Below, piece by piece: positions 1-9,768 of a stretch of DNA of 64,000 nucleotides (positions are counted from its first letter, which is position 1; the number at the start of each line of letters is the position of its first letter). The DNA is taken from assembly GCA_943846685.1 (NCBI GenBank), contig OX044363.1, forward strand, positions 848,001 through 912,000, read 5' to 3'. This DNA is from an uncultured Pseudomonadales bacterium. Lineage in GTDB: Bacteria > Pseudomonadota > Gammaproteobacteria > Pseudomonadales > Porticoccaceae. The notes under the pieces were generated by a model. The model made no database searches. It was not told the origin of the DNA and saw nothing but the letters and a program-made list of their open reading frames with translations. The position numbers and the translations under genes are program-made.

Positions 1-911
1 TGCAGGCGTTTGTGTAGATTGGTGATCTGTTGGCGCAGCTGCTGGGTTGTTCTGGCCATAGCTTCGGCGAGCAGCAGTTCAAAGCCCTCAAACTGATTGA
101 GCATATCCTCGCCATCGGGACTGATTAGCTCAGCCGCCGCAGAAGGGGTGGGCGCACGCAGATCGGCGACAAAGTCAGCGATGGTAAAATCGATCTCATG
201 GCCAACGGCGCTAATAATAGGAATCTCGCTGGTAAATATCGCTCTGGCTACCGACTCTTCATTAAAAGGCCAGAGATCTTCCAGAGAGCCACCACCGCGA
301 CCGCAAATGATTGCATCACATTGACTCACCTGAGCTGTTTTAAGGGCCTCAACAATTTGCCCGGCAGCTTGCTCACCCTGAACTGCGGTGGGAAAGATAC
401 TGACTTTAATCGACGGAAAGCGGCGCTTGAGCACGGAGAGAATATCTTTTACCGCAGCACCAGTAGGCGAAGTAATAACACCTATATGACTCACGGATTC
501 GGGCATTGGCTGCTTATGACTGGCCTCAAATAGACCTTCACTGGCAAGTTTCTGTTTAAGCTCATCAAACTGCCGTTGCAGCGCGCCAAACCCGGCTTCT
601 TCCATATGCTCGATAATCAGCTGATAGTCGCCGCGGCCCTCATAGAGTCCCACCCGTCCACGCACCAATACCTGGGTACCATTGCCCGGTTTAAAATTGA
701 CGCGCATATTGCTGTTGCGAAACATCGCGCAGCGAACCTGAGCCTGACCGTCTTTTAGGGTCAAATACCAGTGGCCAGAGGCGGGGCGCGCAAAGTTGGA
801 TATTTCGCCCTCCACCCAGAGCATGGGAAGCTGGGTTTCGAGCAGATGGCGAACGCTTCTATTGAGTTCGCTGACGCTAAATATTTGGCGGTCGCCGGGA
901 TTAGAATTCAT
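1..911 (-). CDS. xseA: Exodeoxyribonuclease VII large subunit (partial, C-terminus outside window)
   Basis: Catalytic large subunit of the XseA/XseB nuclease that degrades single-stranded DNA in both directions to acid-soluble oligonucleotides. Read on the minus strand from the ATG at 911-909, the protein begins MNSNPGDRQIFSVSELN and soon shows LWVEGEISNF and GHWYLTLKD, the N-terminal OB-fold typical of XseA. The window edge cuts the gene after about 303 of the usual 440-460 codons, within the glutamine-rich start of the long coiled-coil region (RTTQQLRQQITNLHKRL). It is divergent from guaB, as in E. coli. Identification is from direct translation and is secure. The 3' end cannot be seen. Confidence 0.93.
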   Translation of the reverse strand, partial: MNSNPGDRQIFSVSELNRSVRHLLETQLPMLWVEGEISNFARPASGHWYLTLKDGQAQVRCAMFRNSNMRVNFKPGNGTQVLVRGRVGLYEGRGDYQLIIEHMEEAGFGALQRQFDELKQKLASEGLFEASHKQPMPESVSHIGVITSPTGAAVKDILSVLKRRFPSIKVSIFPTAVQGEQAAGQIVEALKTAQVSQCDAIICGRGGGSLEDLWPFNEESVARAIFTSEIPIISAVGHEIDFTIADFVADLRAPTPSAAAELISPDGEDMLNQFEGFELLLAEAMARTTQQLRQQITNLHKRL

Positions 912-1015
912 GCTGCCATTGTAGAGATAAAACTGTCGCTATATAAGCAGTTTTACCCGCAAAGGCAGAGCTGTGGAGGGGATAAATAGTTGTTTCCTTA
1001 CATCGGTGGCTGATT

Positions 1016-1021
1016 TATAAT
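1016..1021 (+). promoter_or_regulatory. Candidate -10 box for guaB
   Basis: A perfect TATAAT lies 44 bases before the guaB ATG in the 153-base gap shared with divergent xseA. No good -35 hexamer sits 16-18 bases upstream; TTGTTT at 990-995 is 20 bases away. A promoter for guaBA is expected here, but its exact elements are uncertain. Confidence 0.4.
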
Positions 1022-1064
1022 GCGCCGCTTACTTTTTAAACCCTCATTGAGGTAAGCGTCCCTT

Positions 1065-2540
1065 ATGTTACGCATTTCTCACGAAGCTCTAACCTTTGAC
1101 GATGTACTTCTGGTACCCGGCTATTCAGAGGTAACGGCGAAAGATGTTACTACAAGCTCTCAGCTGACTCGTGGTATCACCATGAATATCCCACTGGTCT
1201 CAGCGGCTATGGATACAGTTACTGAATCTCGTCTGGCAATTGCTATTGCTCAGGAAGGCGGGGTGGGTATTGTCCACAAGAGCATGACTATCGAGCAGCA
1301 GGCTAAAGAAGTCTGGGCTGTTAAAAAATATGAAAGTGGCGTGGTTAAAAACCCGTTTACTCTTCAGGGAACTGCAACTCTAGCTGATCTTCACGCCTTT
1401 ACTGAAGCCAATAATATCTCCGGTGTACCGATTCTGGATAAGAATAACCTGATTGGTATTGTTACCCGTCGCGATGTTCGCTTTGCCTCAGATATGGCTG
1501 CACCTGTTACTTCGGTAATGACACCGAAAGAGCGTCTGGTGACCGTTAAAGAGGGTGCCGAGCCCGATGAAGTGCGCGCTCTACTGCACAAAAACCGTAT
1601 TGAAAAAGTATTGGTTGTAAATGATGACTTTGAGCTTAAGGGTCTGATTACCGTAACCGATATCGATAAAGCCGAGCAGTACCCCAATGCCTGTAAAGAT
1701 GATCAGGGCCGACTACGTGTTGGTGCGTCAATTGGTGTTGGTGAGGGTACCGATGAGCGCATTCGCGCTCTGGTAGCTGCTGGTGTCGATGTATTGGTCG
1801 TTGATACAGCCCACGGCCATTCGAAAAATGTTCTCGACCGCGTGCGCTGGATTAAAGATAACTATCCTGAAGTTCAGGTTATCGGTGGCAATGTGGCAAC
1901 AGGCAGTGGCGCTAAAGCCCTAGCTGATGCCGGTGCCGATGGCGTAAAGGTTGGTATTGGTCCAGGTTCTATCTGTACTACTCGAATTGTGACTGGTATT
2001 GGTGTTCCTCAGGTGACGGCGATTGCCGGTGCTGTTGAGGCACTAAAAGGCACAGGTGTTCCAGTGATTGCCGATGGTGGTATTCGCTACTCTGGTGATA
2101 TGTCTAAGGCGATTGTTGCCGGCGCCAGTGCAGTGATGATGGGTTCCATGCTTGCCGGTACTGAAGAGGCACCAGGTGAGATTGAAATCTATCAGGGTCG
2201 CTCTTACAAATCCTATCGCGGAATGGGCTCTCTGGGCGCCATGGCACGCAATCAGGGTTCCAGTGATCGCTACTTCCAAGATGCTAATGCAGGCGCTGAG
2301 AAGCTGGTTCCTGAAGGTATTGAAGGCCGTGTTCCCTACAAGGGGCCAGTATCGGCGATTATTCATCAGATGTTGGGCGGTTTGCGTTCAGCGATGGGCT
2401 ATACCGGTTGTACCACCATTGACCAGATGCGTACCGAACCAGAATTTGTTCGAGTGACCTCTGCAGGTATGGGCGAGAGCCATGTGCACGATGTGCAGAT
2501 TACCAAAGAAGCTCCCAATTATCCGGCCGGTGGTCGTTAA
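1065..2540 (+). CDS. guaB: IMP dehydrogenase
   Basis: Oxidises IMP to XMP with NAD+, the rate-limiting step of guanine nucleotide synthesis, in the cytosol as a homotetramer. The 491-residue protein has the family's usual length: a split TIM barrel with a tandem CBS (Bateman) module inserted at about residues 93-205. The catalytic loop [13 protein letters not shown] places the nucleophilic cysteine at residue 304 (C305 in E. coli), and GGIRYSGD and the mobile flap around [10 protein letters not shown] are present. guaA follows 96 bases downstream, the usual guaBA order, with a terminator-like hairpin between. No anomaly seen. Confidence 0.98.
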   Translation: MLRISHEALTFDDVLLVPGYSEVTAKDVTTSSQLTRGITMNIPLVSAAMDTVTESRLAIAIAQEGGVGIVHKSMTIEQQAKEVWAVKKYESGVVKNPFTLQGTATLADLHAFTEANNISGVPILDKNNLIGIVTRRDVRFASDMAAPVTSVMTPKERLVTVKEGAEPDEVRALLHKNRIEKVLVVNDDFELKGLITVTDIDKAEQYPNACKDDQGRLRVGASIGVGEGTDERIRALVAAGVDVLVVDTAHGHSKNVLDRVRWIKDNYPEVQVIGGNVATGSGAKALADAGADGVKVGIGPGSICTTRIVTGIGVPQVTAIAGAVEALKGTGVPVIADGGIRYSGDMSKAIVAGASAVMMGSMLAGTEEAPGEIEIYQGRSYKSYRGMGSLGAMARNQGSSDRYFQDANAGAEKLVPEGIEGRVPYKGPVSAIIHQMLGGLRSAMGYTGCTTIDQMRTEPEFVRVTSAGMGESHVHDVQITKEAPNYPAGGR

Positions 2541-2584
2541 GGTCGTTTTTTAAAAATCGCGTCAGCGCTTTTTACACATGTTAT

Positions 2585-2628
2585 GGGGGGTTGTGCTGTG
2601 AGTGCAGCCCTCTTTTTGTTTTTATAGG
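2585..2628 (+). terminator. Terminator-like hairpin between guaB and guaA
   Basis: GGGTTGTGC pairs with GTGCAGCCC (with G-U pairs) around a short loop and is followed by CTCTTTTTGTTTTT. It sits between two genes of one pathway, so it may be a partial terminator or attenuator rather than a full stop. No test is possible from sequence alone. Confidence 0.4.
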
Positions 2629-2636
2629 ATTGTTTA

Positions 2637-4213
2637 ATGTCTGATATTCATTCGCAAAAAATTCTTATTCTCGATTTTGGTTCCCAGTACACTCAGTTGA
2701 TCGCACGGCGTATTCGCGAAATTGGTGTGTTCTCCGAGATTCGCGCCTGGGATATCAGCGAAGAAGAAATTCGTGAGTTTAACCCCCGCGGTATTATTCT
2801 TTCCGGTGGCCCCGAGTCAGTAACTGTTGGTGCCACTGCACCCCGTGCACCAGACTGCGTATTCACAATGGGTCTGCCTGTGCTGGGTATTTGTTATGGC
2901 ATGCAAACCATGGCCGGCCAGCTGGGTGGTCGTGTTGAGAGTTCCACAGTCCACGAATTTGGTTATGCGCAGATTAAAGTTGAGTCGGCGAATACACTGC
3001 TACAGGACATTAAAGATCATATAGGTACTGACGGCGAGTCTCTGCTCGATGTATGGATGAGCCACGGTGACAAGGTTACCGCTATGCCAGAAGGCTTTGA
3101 GCTGATGGCATCGACGCCATCCTGTCCGATTGCCGGCATGGTCAACGAAGAAAAGAAATTATACGGCATTCAGTTCCACCCAGAAGTCACTCATACCCTT
3201 CAGGGTGAGCGTATGTTCCAACACTTCGCACTACAGATCTGTGGCTGTGAAGCACTGTGGACAGCGGCTGCGATTATTGAAGACCAGATCGCTCGAGTTC
3301 GCGAGCAGGTTGGCGATAGCCATGTCTTGCTGGGGCTATCAGGTGGTGTTGATTCCTCTGTAGTTGCCGCACTGCTACATAAAGCGATCGGTGATCAGCT
3401 AACCTGTGTTTTTGTCGACAATGGTCTGTTGCGTAAAAATGAAGGCGATGCAGTGATGGAAATGTTCGCCAAAAATATGGGCGTAAAAGTTATCCGCGCC
3501 AATGCGCAGGATAAGTTCTTGGATGGTTTGGTCGGTATTAGCGACCCAGAGAAAAAGCGTAAAGTCATCGGTAATACGTTTATCGAAGTATTCGATGAAG
3601 AATCGCAGAAAATTGATAATGTAAAATTCCTCGCCCAGGGTACTATCTACCCTGATGTGATCGAGTCTGCCGCCTCTAAAACCGGCAAGGCCCATGTGAT
3701 TAAGTCACACCACAATGTTGGCGGTCTGCCCGATGATATGGCGCTGGATTTGGTTGAGCCATTGCGCGAACTGTTTAAAGACGAAGTGCGCAAGATCGGT
3801 GTTGAGCTGGGTCTACCTTACGATATGGTTTATCGCCATCCATTCCCCGGCCCTGGTCTGGGTGTGCGAATTCTCGGTGAAGTTAAAAAAGAGTATGCCG
3901 ATATTCTCCGCGAAGCTGATGCAATCTTCCTTGAAGAGCTGCATAACTTTGGTTGGTACCAAAAACCAGTCAGGCCTTTGCGGTATTCCTGCCGGTTAAG
4001 TCTGTGGGTGTGGTCGGTGATGCCCGCCGTTATGAATGGGTGATTGCACTGCGCGCTGTTGAGACCATCGACTTTATGACCGCCCGCTGGGCGCACCTGC
4101 CTTACGAGTTGCTGGAGAAGGTCTCCAATCGCATTATCAATGAGATTCCCAATGTATCTCGGGTTGCTTACGATGTGTCGAGCAAGCCGCCGGCGACGAT
4201 TGAGTGGGAGTAA
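2637..4213 (+). CDS. guaA: GMP synthase (glutamine-hydrolysing), interrupted by a one-base frameshift
   Basis: Converts XMP to GMP using ATP and glutamine. The glutamine amidotransferase domain (residues 1-205) shows LGICYGMQ with nucleophile C86 and the HPEVTHT triad motif. The ATP-pyrophosphatase domain has the P-loop SGGVDSS at 235-241. Reading stops early at 4043 because the frame shifts near residue 441, at an A5 run (3961-3965) after GWYQK. The dimerisation domain continues in the next frame as [18 protein letters not shown] to KPPATIEWE, ending at 4213. Adding one A to the run gives exactly 525 residues, the E. coli length. Since guaA is normally essential, a base-calling or assembly error is the likeliest cause; true mutation or ribosomal -1 slippage are alternatives. 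Confidence 0.95.
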
Positions 4214-4229
4214 AAAGGAGAAAGTTAGC

Positions 4230-4388
4230 ATGGCAAAGATCATCATTACACAATCAATTCTTTGGGCTGCTGCGATAATCAGTACTGCTCTAGTTGCTCC
4301 CAATGAATCAGGCTGGTTGATACTAACTGTGTTAGCAACCCTATCGCTGGGAACGTTAAAAAATGGAATTGATTCAATCCAGAAGTAA
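4230..4388 (+). CDS. Small two-helix membrane protein, unknown function
   Basis: A 52-residue reading frame starts at an ATG nine bases after an AAGGAG ribosome-binding site (4215-4220), 16 bases downstream of the guaA stop. The product MAKIIITQSILWAAAIIS... has two hydrophobic stretches (about residues 4-22 and 29-44) with a short polar turn (PNESGW) and ends in a basic/polar tail. I do not recognise a family. The strong ribosome-binding site and amphipathic pattern support it being real. It is probably cotranscribed with guaA. Confidence 0.5.
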   Translation: MAKIIITQSILWAAAIISTALVAPNESGWLILTVLATLSLGTLKNGIDSIQK

Positions 4389-4462
4389 GTAATTTTCTTG
4401 TTAATGCTGCTAATATTTTCTTTGTGCTATCTTCATTAATAGGTTACTTAGGGTGTCTCTTT

Positions 4463-5636
4463 ATGTTTTTTAAACTCTCAAAGCTCGGCAAGTTGTCTCT
4501 TATTGCGGTTCTTTTTAGTTTTTTGACTCTGTCATGCTCGAATAAGACTGCTGTTAATCCAGAAAGTAATCTCGAATCAATCTCTAATACCAATGCAAGC
4601 GCCTGTCCGGCCGGTTCTGAAAATATAAAACTGGATCTGGCAAATATATCCCTTACCCGCGAAGAAAATATTCCGCTTATGTATCAGGGCTATAACAATC
4701 TTGAAGGCCCTGTATGGCACGAGGGTGCACTGTATTACTCGAATATGGGTACCCATCAGCCAGATGAAAATGGCTTTGCGCTGAGCAACCAAACCACTAT
4801 CTGGCGTTGGGTTATTGGCGAAAAACCACAGGTCTGGATGGAAGATACGCTTGCAGGCACAAATGGTTTAGCAGTAGATAGCAAAGGTAATCTGGTTGGC
4901 GCACGTCAGTTGGACGGCTCTCTTTCCTATATTGATTGGCAGACTAAACAGATCACGCCGATAGTGACTTCTTACCAAGATAAACGCTTTAACTCGCCAA
5001 ATGACTTAACCATTGCCGATGATGATACGGTTTATTTCACTGATCCCAATTGGAATACACCGTCAAATATTAACTCCAGATACACTTCAGGGTGGCGGAT
5101 GGCCAGGTTCAACAGAACCAGGACAGCGTATTTACCGCGTGACTGCCGATGGTAGTGTAAATGCCACTGCTGTTACCGAACTTGTTCCGGAACTGCGTGA
5201 TAAGCCTAACGGTATTATCTTGTCCCTTGATCAGCAGCAGATTATTGTCGGTGGTTTACGGGGGCTTTGGGCTTTTGATCTAAACGCTGGTGAGGTATCC
5301 AATCCACAGAAATTACTCGACTCGCCAATTGATGGCTTGGGTAAAGATTGCAGTGGCAATATTTATGTCACAACCACTCGAGAGTTGCCGGCCAGAACCG
5401 ACGGGCAGGTGGTAGTCGTTTTAGACAAAAACTATCAAGAAATCGGAGAGCTAAACGTTGAAGGCATCCATATTGTGACTAATGTCGCTTTTGGTGGCGA
5501 CGAGGGTAAGACCTTATTTGTCACTGGTTTAACTGCGCCGATGGACGGTGACAAACTTCGCCTCTGTGGTGATAAGCCCTGTTTAAAAGCGGGGATTTAC
5601 ACTGCCAAATTGAATGTTCAGGGCTTCCCTTTTTAA
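4463..5636 (+). CDS. SMP-30/gluconolactonase-family lipoprotein, frameshifted
   Basis: Six-bladed beta-propeller of the SMP-30/gluconolactonase/LRE family, probably a metal-dependent lactonase or esterase; the substrate is unknown. The N-terminus has a basic start, a hydrophobic stretch and the lipobox LTLSC, so the mature protein should be a periplasm-facing lipoprotein. Family signatures include LEGPVWHEGALYYSN, NGLAVDSKGN, SPNDLTIADD and YFTDPNWN. The first frame runs into a stop at 5155. The rest (GGGWPGSTEPGQRIYRV, DKPNGIILS, DGLGKDCSGNIYVT) continues in the +1 frame to 5636. One extra base near 5085-5090 explains the break; joined, the protein is about 390 residues. The start could also be the GTG at 4424. 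Real pseudogene or sequence error cannot be told apart here. Confidence 0.75.
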
Positions 5637-5716
5637 TTTCATTTTAGTGTTTTAGTGACTCTCCGGTTTTTCACTGGATCCATAAGTGAAAACTGTTACT
5701 CTGGATAAAAGAATAT

Positions 5717-5762
5717 CCACTACGAAAATTTAAAATCTATCGTCGAATAGAGTTTGTAGTGG
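5717..5762. repeat. Inverted repeat upstream of the MDR oxidoreductase
   Basis: CCACTAC at 5717-5723 and GTAGTGG at 5756-5762 form an inverted repeat with 32 bases between, in the 157-base gap before the gene starting at 5794. There is no T-run after it, so it looks more like an operator or leader stem than a terminator. Function not known. Confidence 0.3.
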
Positions 5763-5793
5763 TTATGGATAATATATTTTAGGGGAGAAAAGT

Positions 5794-6930
5794 ATGTCAG
5801 AACAAACTTCAAAACAAATTAGATCCATGGTCACCAGCGATGGGAATATAGAAATCTCTATCGCCACTGTAGAAATTCCAACACCTTCAGAAAACGAAGT
5901 TTTAGTCAAAATAGAAGCCTCTCCCATTAATCCCTCAGACCTTGGTCTTCTGGTTAGCTTTGCCGCTGACTTTGATAGCCTCAGCGTTACCGGTAGCGGC
6001 GATGCTACTGTGGCTAAAATGAAGTTAAACCCCGCGCTCATGGGCGCTCTAAAGGGTAGGGTGGACCAATCGATGCCGATTGGTAATGAGGGCGCTGGGG
6101 TGGTTGTAGATGCCGGCGCTAATGCCAAAGGGCTGATAGGCAAGACGGTGGGTGTTGCTGGGGGTGCTATGTACTCTCAATACAGATGCCTTCCGGCTAC
6201 TAGCTGTTTGGTTATGAATGAGGGCACAAGCTCTGCTGAAGCCGCCTCATCATTTGTGAATCCACTAACCGCGCTGGCCTTTGTTGAAACCATGAAAATG
6301 GAAAATCACAGTGCCTTACTCAATACAGCAGCCGCCTCAAATCTGGGTCAGATGCTGGTTAAAATCTGTCGCGACGACTCGATACCTCTGGTCAATATTG
6401 TTAGAAAACCTGAGCAGGTCGAAGTGCTTAAGAACCTAGGTGCGGAGTATATTTGTAACACCAGTGAGCCGACCTTTATGCAAGATTTAGTGGCTGCACT
6501 GGTGGCTACTGGCGCTACCATAGGTTTTGATGCCACAGGTGGCGGTAATGAAGGCAAGCTGCCTGGGCAAATTCTGGCTGCAATGGAAGTTGCGGCCAAT
6601 AAAGCGGCGACTGAGTACTCTGTGTATGGCTCAGACACATACAAGCAAGTGTATATCTATGGTGGGCTAGACCGGACGCCGACGGTTTTAAATCGATCAT
6701 TTGGCATGCAGTGGGGACTGGGCGGCTGGCTGTTAATGCCGATGATTGGTCGAATTGGCATGGAGAAATTTATGCAGATGCGCCAGCGTGTGGCCAGTGA
6801 GATTAAAACCACTTTTGCCAGTCACTACACCCAAGAGATTTCCTTCGAGGAAATGCTGCAGCCGGAAATTCTTAAAAGCTATGCCAAACAAGTCACAGGT
6901 GAAAAGTACTTAGTGAACCCGCAAAAATAA
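5794..6930 (+). CDS. Zinc-independent MDR-family oxidoreductase (quinone reductase-like)
   Basis: A 378-residue protein of the medium-chain dehydrogenase/reductase superfamily. The GroES-like N-terminal domain shows EVLVKIEASPINPSDL and the GNEGAGVVVDAG motif. The nucleotide-binding half carries AAASNLGQMLVKICRDD in place of the usual glycine-rich turn, then GAEYICN and GFDATGGG. No cysteine-rich structural zinc site is visible, which fits quinone oxidoreductase or enoyl reductase-like members using NAD(P)H. The substrate cannot be assigned. An AGGGGAG ribosome-binding site (5780-5786) precedes the ATG. It stands alone between the lipoprotein gene and a strong bidirectional terminator. Confidence 0.8.
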   Translation: MSEQTSKQIRSMVTSDGNIEISIATVEIPTPSENEVLVKIEASPINPSDLGLLVSFAADFDSLSVTGSGDATVAKMKLNPALMGALKGRVDQSMPIGNEGAGVVVDAGANAKGLIGKTVGVAGGAMYSQYRCLPATSCLVMNEGTSSAEAASSFVNPLTALAFVETMKMENHSALLNTAAASNLGQMLVKICRDDSIPLVNIVRKPEQVEVLKNLGAEYICNTSEPTFMQDLVAALVATGATIGFDATGGGNEGKLPGQILAAMEVAANKAATEYSVYGSDTYKQVYIYGGLDRTPTVLNRSFGMQWGLGGWLLMPMIGRIGMEKFMQMRQRVASEIKTTFASHYTQEISFEEMLQPEILKSYAKQVTGEKYLVNPQK

Positions 6931-6954
6931 GAGCTAGTGTGAAAAGTCATTAAA

Positions 6955-6987
6955 GAAAAAGGGGTGCCAATTGGCACCCCTTTTTTT
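6955..6987. terminator. Bidirectional rho-independent terminator
   Basis: A perfect 8-bp stem GGGGTGCC / GGCACCCC with an AATT loop (6961-6980), preceded by a run of A and followed by seven T. It can stop both the plus-strand oxidoreductase and the converging minus-strand TonB receptor gene. Confidence 0.9.
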
Positions 6988-7049
6988 GTATCTACAAGGC
7001 CAGCATTTTCACACTGACCTTAGCTTCCAATTAACTCGTTGTGAGTTGC

Positions 7050-9614
7050 TTAGAAGTTGTAACGGTAGTTCGCGTAATAGAATGCACCACTGAAGCCCAT
7101 TGGAGCGAATGCGCTGTAAGTGTTACCTACGGCGGCAGTCGCTGTGTTAAATCCAAGGCCGTGCATTTCAGTAGTGGTCTGGCCACTGTTGTCGAGAACA
7201 TTGTTCACACCAAGCAGTACGCTAGAGTTTCCGTTGATTTCGTATTCAGCTTCCAAATCAACAACAAACTCTGAGTCAAACGTGTAAGCACCGTCATCTG
7301 CCAGAATGTCATCATTACAGCTTGAAGCAAATACATCACATTCGAACTGGTCGAACCACTCGTCATAGAAGCTTACACGAGCGAGGAAACGCCATGCGTC
7401 CATGCTGTGATTAGCTGACAGGTTCCAGCGCGTCTCAGGCGTAGTATCTTCGATTTGCTTGATACGCTGTGGGTCGATAGTTGCTGTGTTGTATTCAGTA
7501 ACATCTGTCTTAGTTTGGTTGTAAGCAAGATTCCACTGAGTGGTTCCACCCATCCAATCGGTGCTAGTTGAAACGATAATATCGAAACCGCTAGTGTTAG
7601 TGTTGAAGTCATTGGTGAAGAAACGGAAACGTCTCAAGTCGCCAGCGCCAGGAACACCTTCAGCAATTAGATCGGCAATGTCATCATCGGTTAATTCAAC
7701 TTCTGACGAGAGGTTTAAACGATCTTCTACATCGATATCGAAGTAGTCAACAGTGACATCAAACTCGCCTATGGTTGCGTAGACACCCAGAGTGAAGTTA
7801 GTTGCATCTTCAGCCTTCAGTGGCGCGCCACCGTTGCGAAGTGCTACAGCACTTGTTGCAGGGATCGTGCCATTGTTAACCAAAACACCACCGGTTAGCT
7901 CGGTAGAGGTATTTGAAGTGTTCGACTGACCGGGTGTTGGTGCTTTAAAGCCTGTGCTGTAAGTAGCACGTACACCCAAGTCTTCAGTCATACGGTAGTT
8001 AGCACCAATCTTGTAGTTGGTGGTAGTACCGAAATCGTCAAAGTCTTCAAAGCGCAATGCAGATTGAACTAGCAGATCATCAGATGCATCCCACTCAGCT
8101 TCTACATAGGCAGCGATGTTAGAACGGTCAAATACACCTGAGGTTGCAGCTGGGAATCCAGGGAAACCGTTGGAAGATGTGCTAAAGCCTTGGTCACCAT
8201 AGCCGCCGTCAATAAATGACTCTTCTTGTCCGGCACCAACAGTGAACTCTTCAGTACGGTATTCAGCACCGAATGCCAGGTTTACTGCTTCGCTTAACGA
8301 GTAAGTGAAATCAGCATTCAGGTTCATATCAACCTGCTGGTAGTAACCCGGATCGAAGTCACGTGGAGTCAAATCCAGAAGGCTGGCATTCACAGTGTTA
8401 TTAATATGGAAGTCAGCTTTGCTCTTACCGTAGTAAGTGCTAACGTCCCAACCAATACCGCCATCAGTTGCGCCTTTTAATCCAAACAAGAAAGACTGGT
8501 CAGTAATCTTGCCGCCAAAACGAGGAGTAAATCCACCAGGGATAGTCTCGTTGAAGTTGAAGCAGTTATCATCAGCAAGCAGATCTGCTACAACAGATGC
8601 AGAATAGGGTACTGCATACTGACCACAGTTACCCGACATGTCACCGGTGGTGTCGGCAACTAGCAGGTTGTCATCGTCGCCGCCATCAGCAAAAACGCCT
8701 GGACGGTTAGTTGGGTTACGGAAGAAGAAGCCACCGTCTACATCTTTGGAGTTGACGTTGGTGTAACCATACATTTCTGTACCGCCACCCAGGTCAGCAC
8801 CAAAGTTGACGAAGAATTTCATGTCGTTATCAACAATTGGACGGCCCCAAACCATGGCCGGAGCTGGAACACCTTGAACGCCAGCGTCGATAAGACCCTG
8901 CGCATCATTACGCTGCTCTGAACGGCTAGTCGCGTCTGAGCTGCCATACTCAAGAGTCATGTTTACGAAACCATTGCTGCCCAGTTCCATACCTTTGTTC
9001 AGAGACACGGTCATTTGATCGCCGTCGCCCGCAGAGTACTGGCCGGCGCGCAATTCAATGCTAGTGCCTTCGCTTGCATCTTTTAGATTGAAGTTGAGTA
9101 CGCCTGCAATTGCATCAGAACCATATTGTGCAGCTGCACCATCTCGGAGAACTTCAACGCTCTTTAGTGCTGCGGCAGGAATTGCGGCAGCGTCTGGTCC
9201 TTGAGAACCGTTTGAAATACCGTTGCCCAGCCAGGTAATAACAGCAGCACGATGACGACGCTTGCCATTAACTAGCAGTAGCGTGTGGTCAGGAGCCATG
9301 CCACGCAGGTTTGCAGGACGAACTAACGTCGCCGCATCACTGATTGGTTGGTCGTTTACACTATAAGAAGGGACCGTGTTACGCAGCAGGTTGCTGATGT
9401 TAGTGTCGCCTTGGTTAGCCAGTTCAGAGGCACTGATAACATCTACAGGTGCAGGTGTTTCAGTGGTTGAACGTGCTTTAACACGGCTACCAGTAGTTAC
9501 AATCTCTTCTACCATACCTTCATCAGCGGCGATGGCTATTGTAGGAAGCACAGTGCTTCCAGCAATAATTGCAGCTGCAATCGTATTTAATTTCCAAAAG
9601 GTTTTAGTGTTCAT
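7050..9614 (-). CDS. TonB-dependent outer-membrane receptor
   Basis: Outer-membrane active transporter of 854 residues. A signal peptide of about 29 residues ends IAIAADEG. A TonB-box-like stretch (EEIVTTGSR) and a plug domain (about residues 45-165) with LLVNGKRRH and RDGAAAQYGSDAIAGVLN follow, then a 22-strand barrel ending in the aromatic terminus YANYRYNF. Two close cysteine pairs (GNCGQYA with DDNCFNF; FECDVF with SSCNDD) may form loop disulfides. The ligand cannot be inferred, as no transport or catabolic genes lie beside it. A GGGGGAG ribosome-binding site (about 9619-9625 on the complement) fixes the ATG. It has its own promoter region, 9615-9768. Confidence 0.93.
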   Translation of the reverse strand: MNTKTFWKLNTIAAAIIAGSTVLPTIAIAADEGMVEEIVTTGSRVKARSTTETPAPVDVISASELANQGDTNISNLLRNTVPSYSVNDQPISDAATLVRPANLRGMAPDHTLLLVNGKRRHRAAVITWLGNGISNGSQGPDAAAIPAAALKSVEVLRDGAAAQYGSDAIAGVLNFNLKDASEGTSIELRAGQYSAGDGDQMTVSLNKGMELGSNGFVNMTLEYGSSDATSRSEQRNDAQGLIDAGVQGVPAPAMVWGRPIVDNDMKFFVNFGADLGGGTEMYGYTNVNSKDVDGGFFFRNPTNRPGVFADGGDDDNLLVADTTGDMSGNCGQYAVPYSASVVADLLADDNCFNFNETIPGGFTPRFGGKITDQSFLFGLKGATDGGIGWDVSTYYGKSKADFHINNTVNASLLDLTPRDFDPGYYQQVDMNLNADFTYSLSEAVNLAFGAEYRTEEFTVGAGQEESFIDGGYGDQGFSTSSNGFPGFPAATSGVFDRSNIAAYVEAEWDASDDLLVQSALRFEDFDDFGTTTNYKIGANYRMTEDLGVRATYSTGFKAPTPGQSNTSNTSTELTGGVLVNNGTIPATSAVALRNGGAPLKAEDATNFTLGVYATIGEFDVTVDYFDIDVEDRLNLSSEVELTDDDIADLIAEGVPGAGDLRRFRFFTNDFNTNTSGFDIIVSTSTDWMGGTTQWNLAYNQTKTDVTEYNTATIDPQRIKQIEDTTPETRWNLSANHSMDAWRFLARVSFYDEWFDQFECDVFASSCNDDILADDGAYTFDSEFVVDLEAEYEINGNSSVLLGVNNVLDNSGQTTTEMHGLGFNTATAAVGNTYSAFAPMGFSGAFYYANYRYNF

Positions 9615-9768
9615 AGATCTCCCCCGAGATAATTTTCAAAAAGGAACGATGCTTTAATTTTTTATTTGTATAAATGCATCGCTGATGAGCCAAGGTTGGC
9701 GCACCTATAATTAAACGAATGGGAAATCTATCCCCTCAGTTAATTGGCAATAAAAAGACGAATATTTT

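Noticed and set aside
3961..3965. Programmed -1 frameshift site in guaA
   Set aside because: A_AAA slippage could restore the frame, but there is no full slippery heptamer or evident downstream stimulatory hairpin, and no known precedent in guaA; kept only as a minor alternative to an error.
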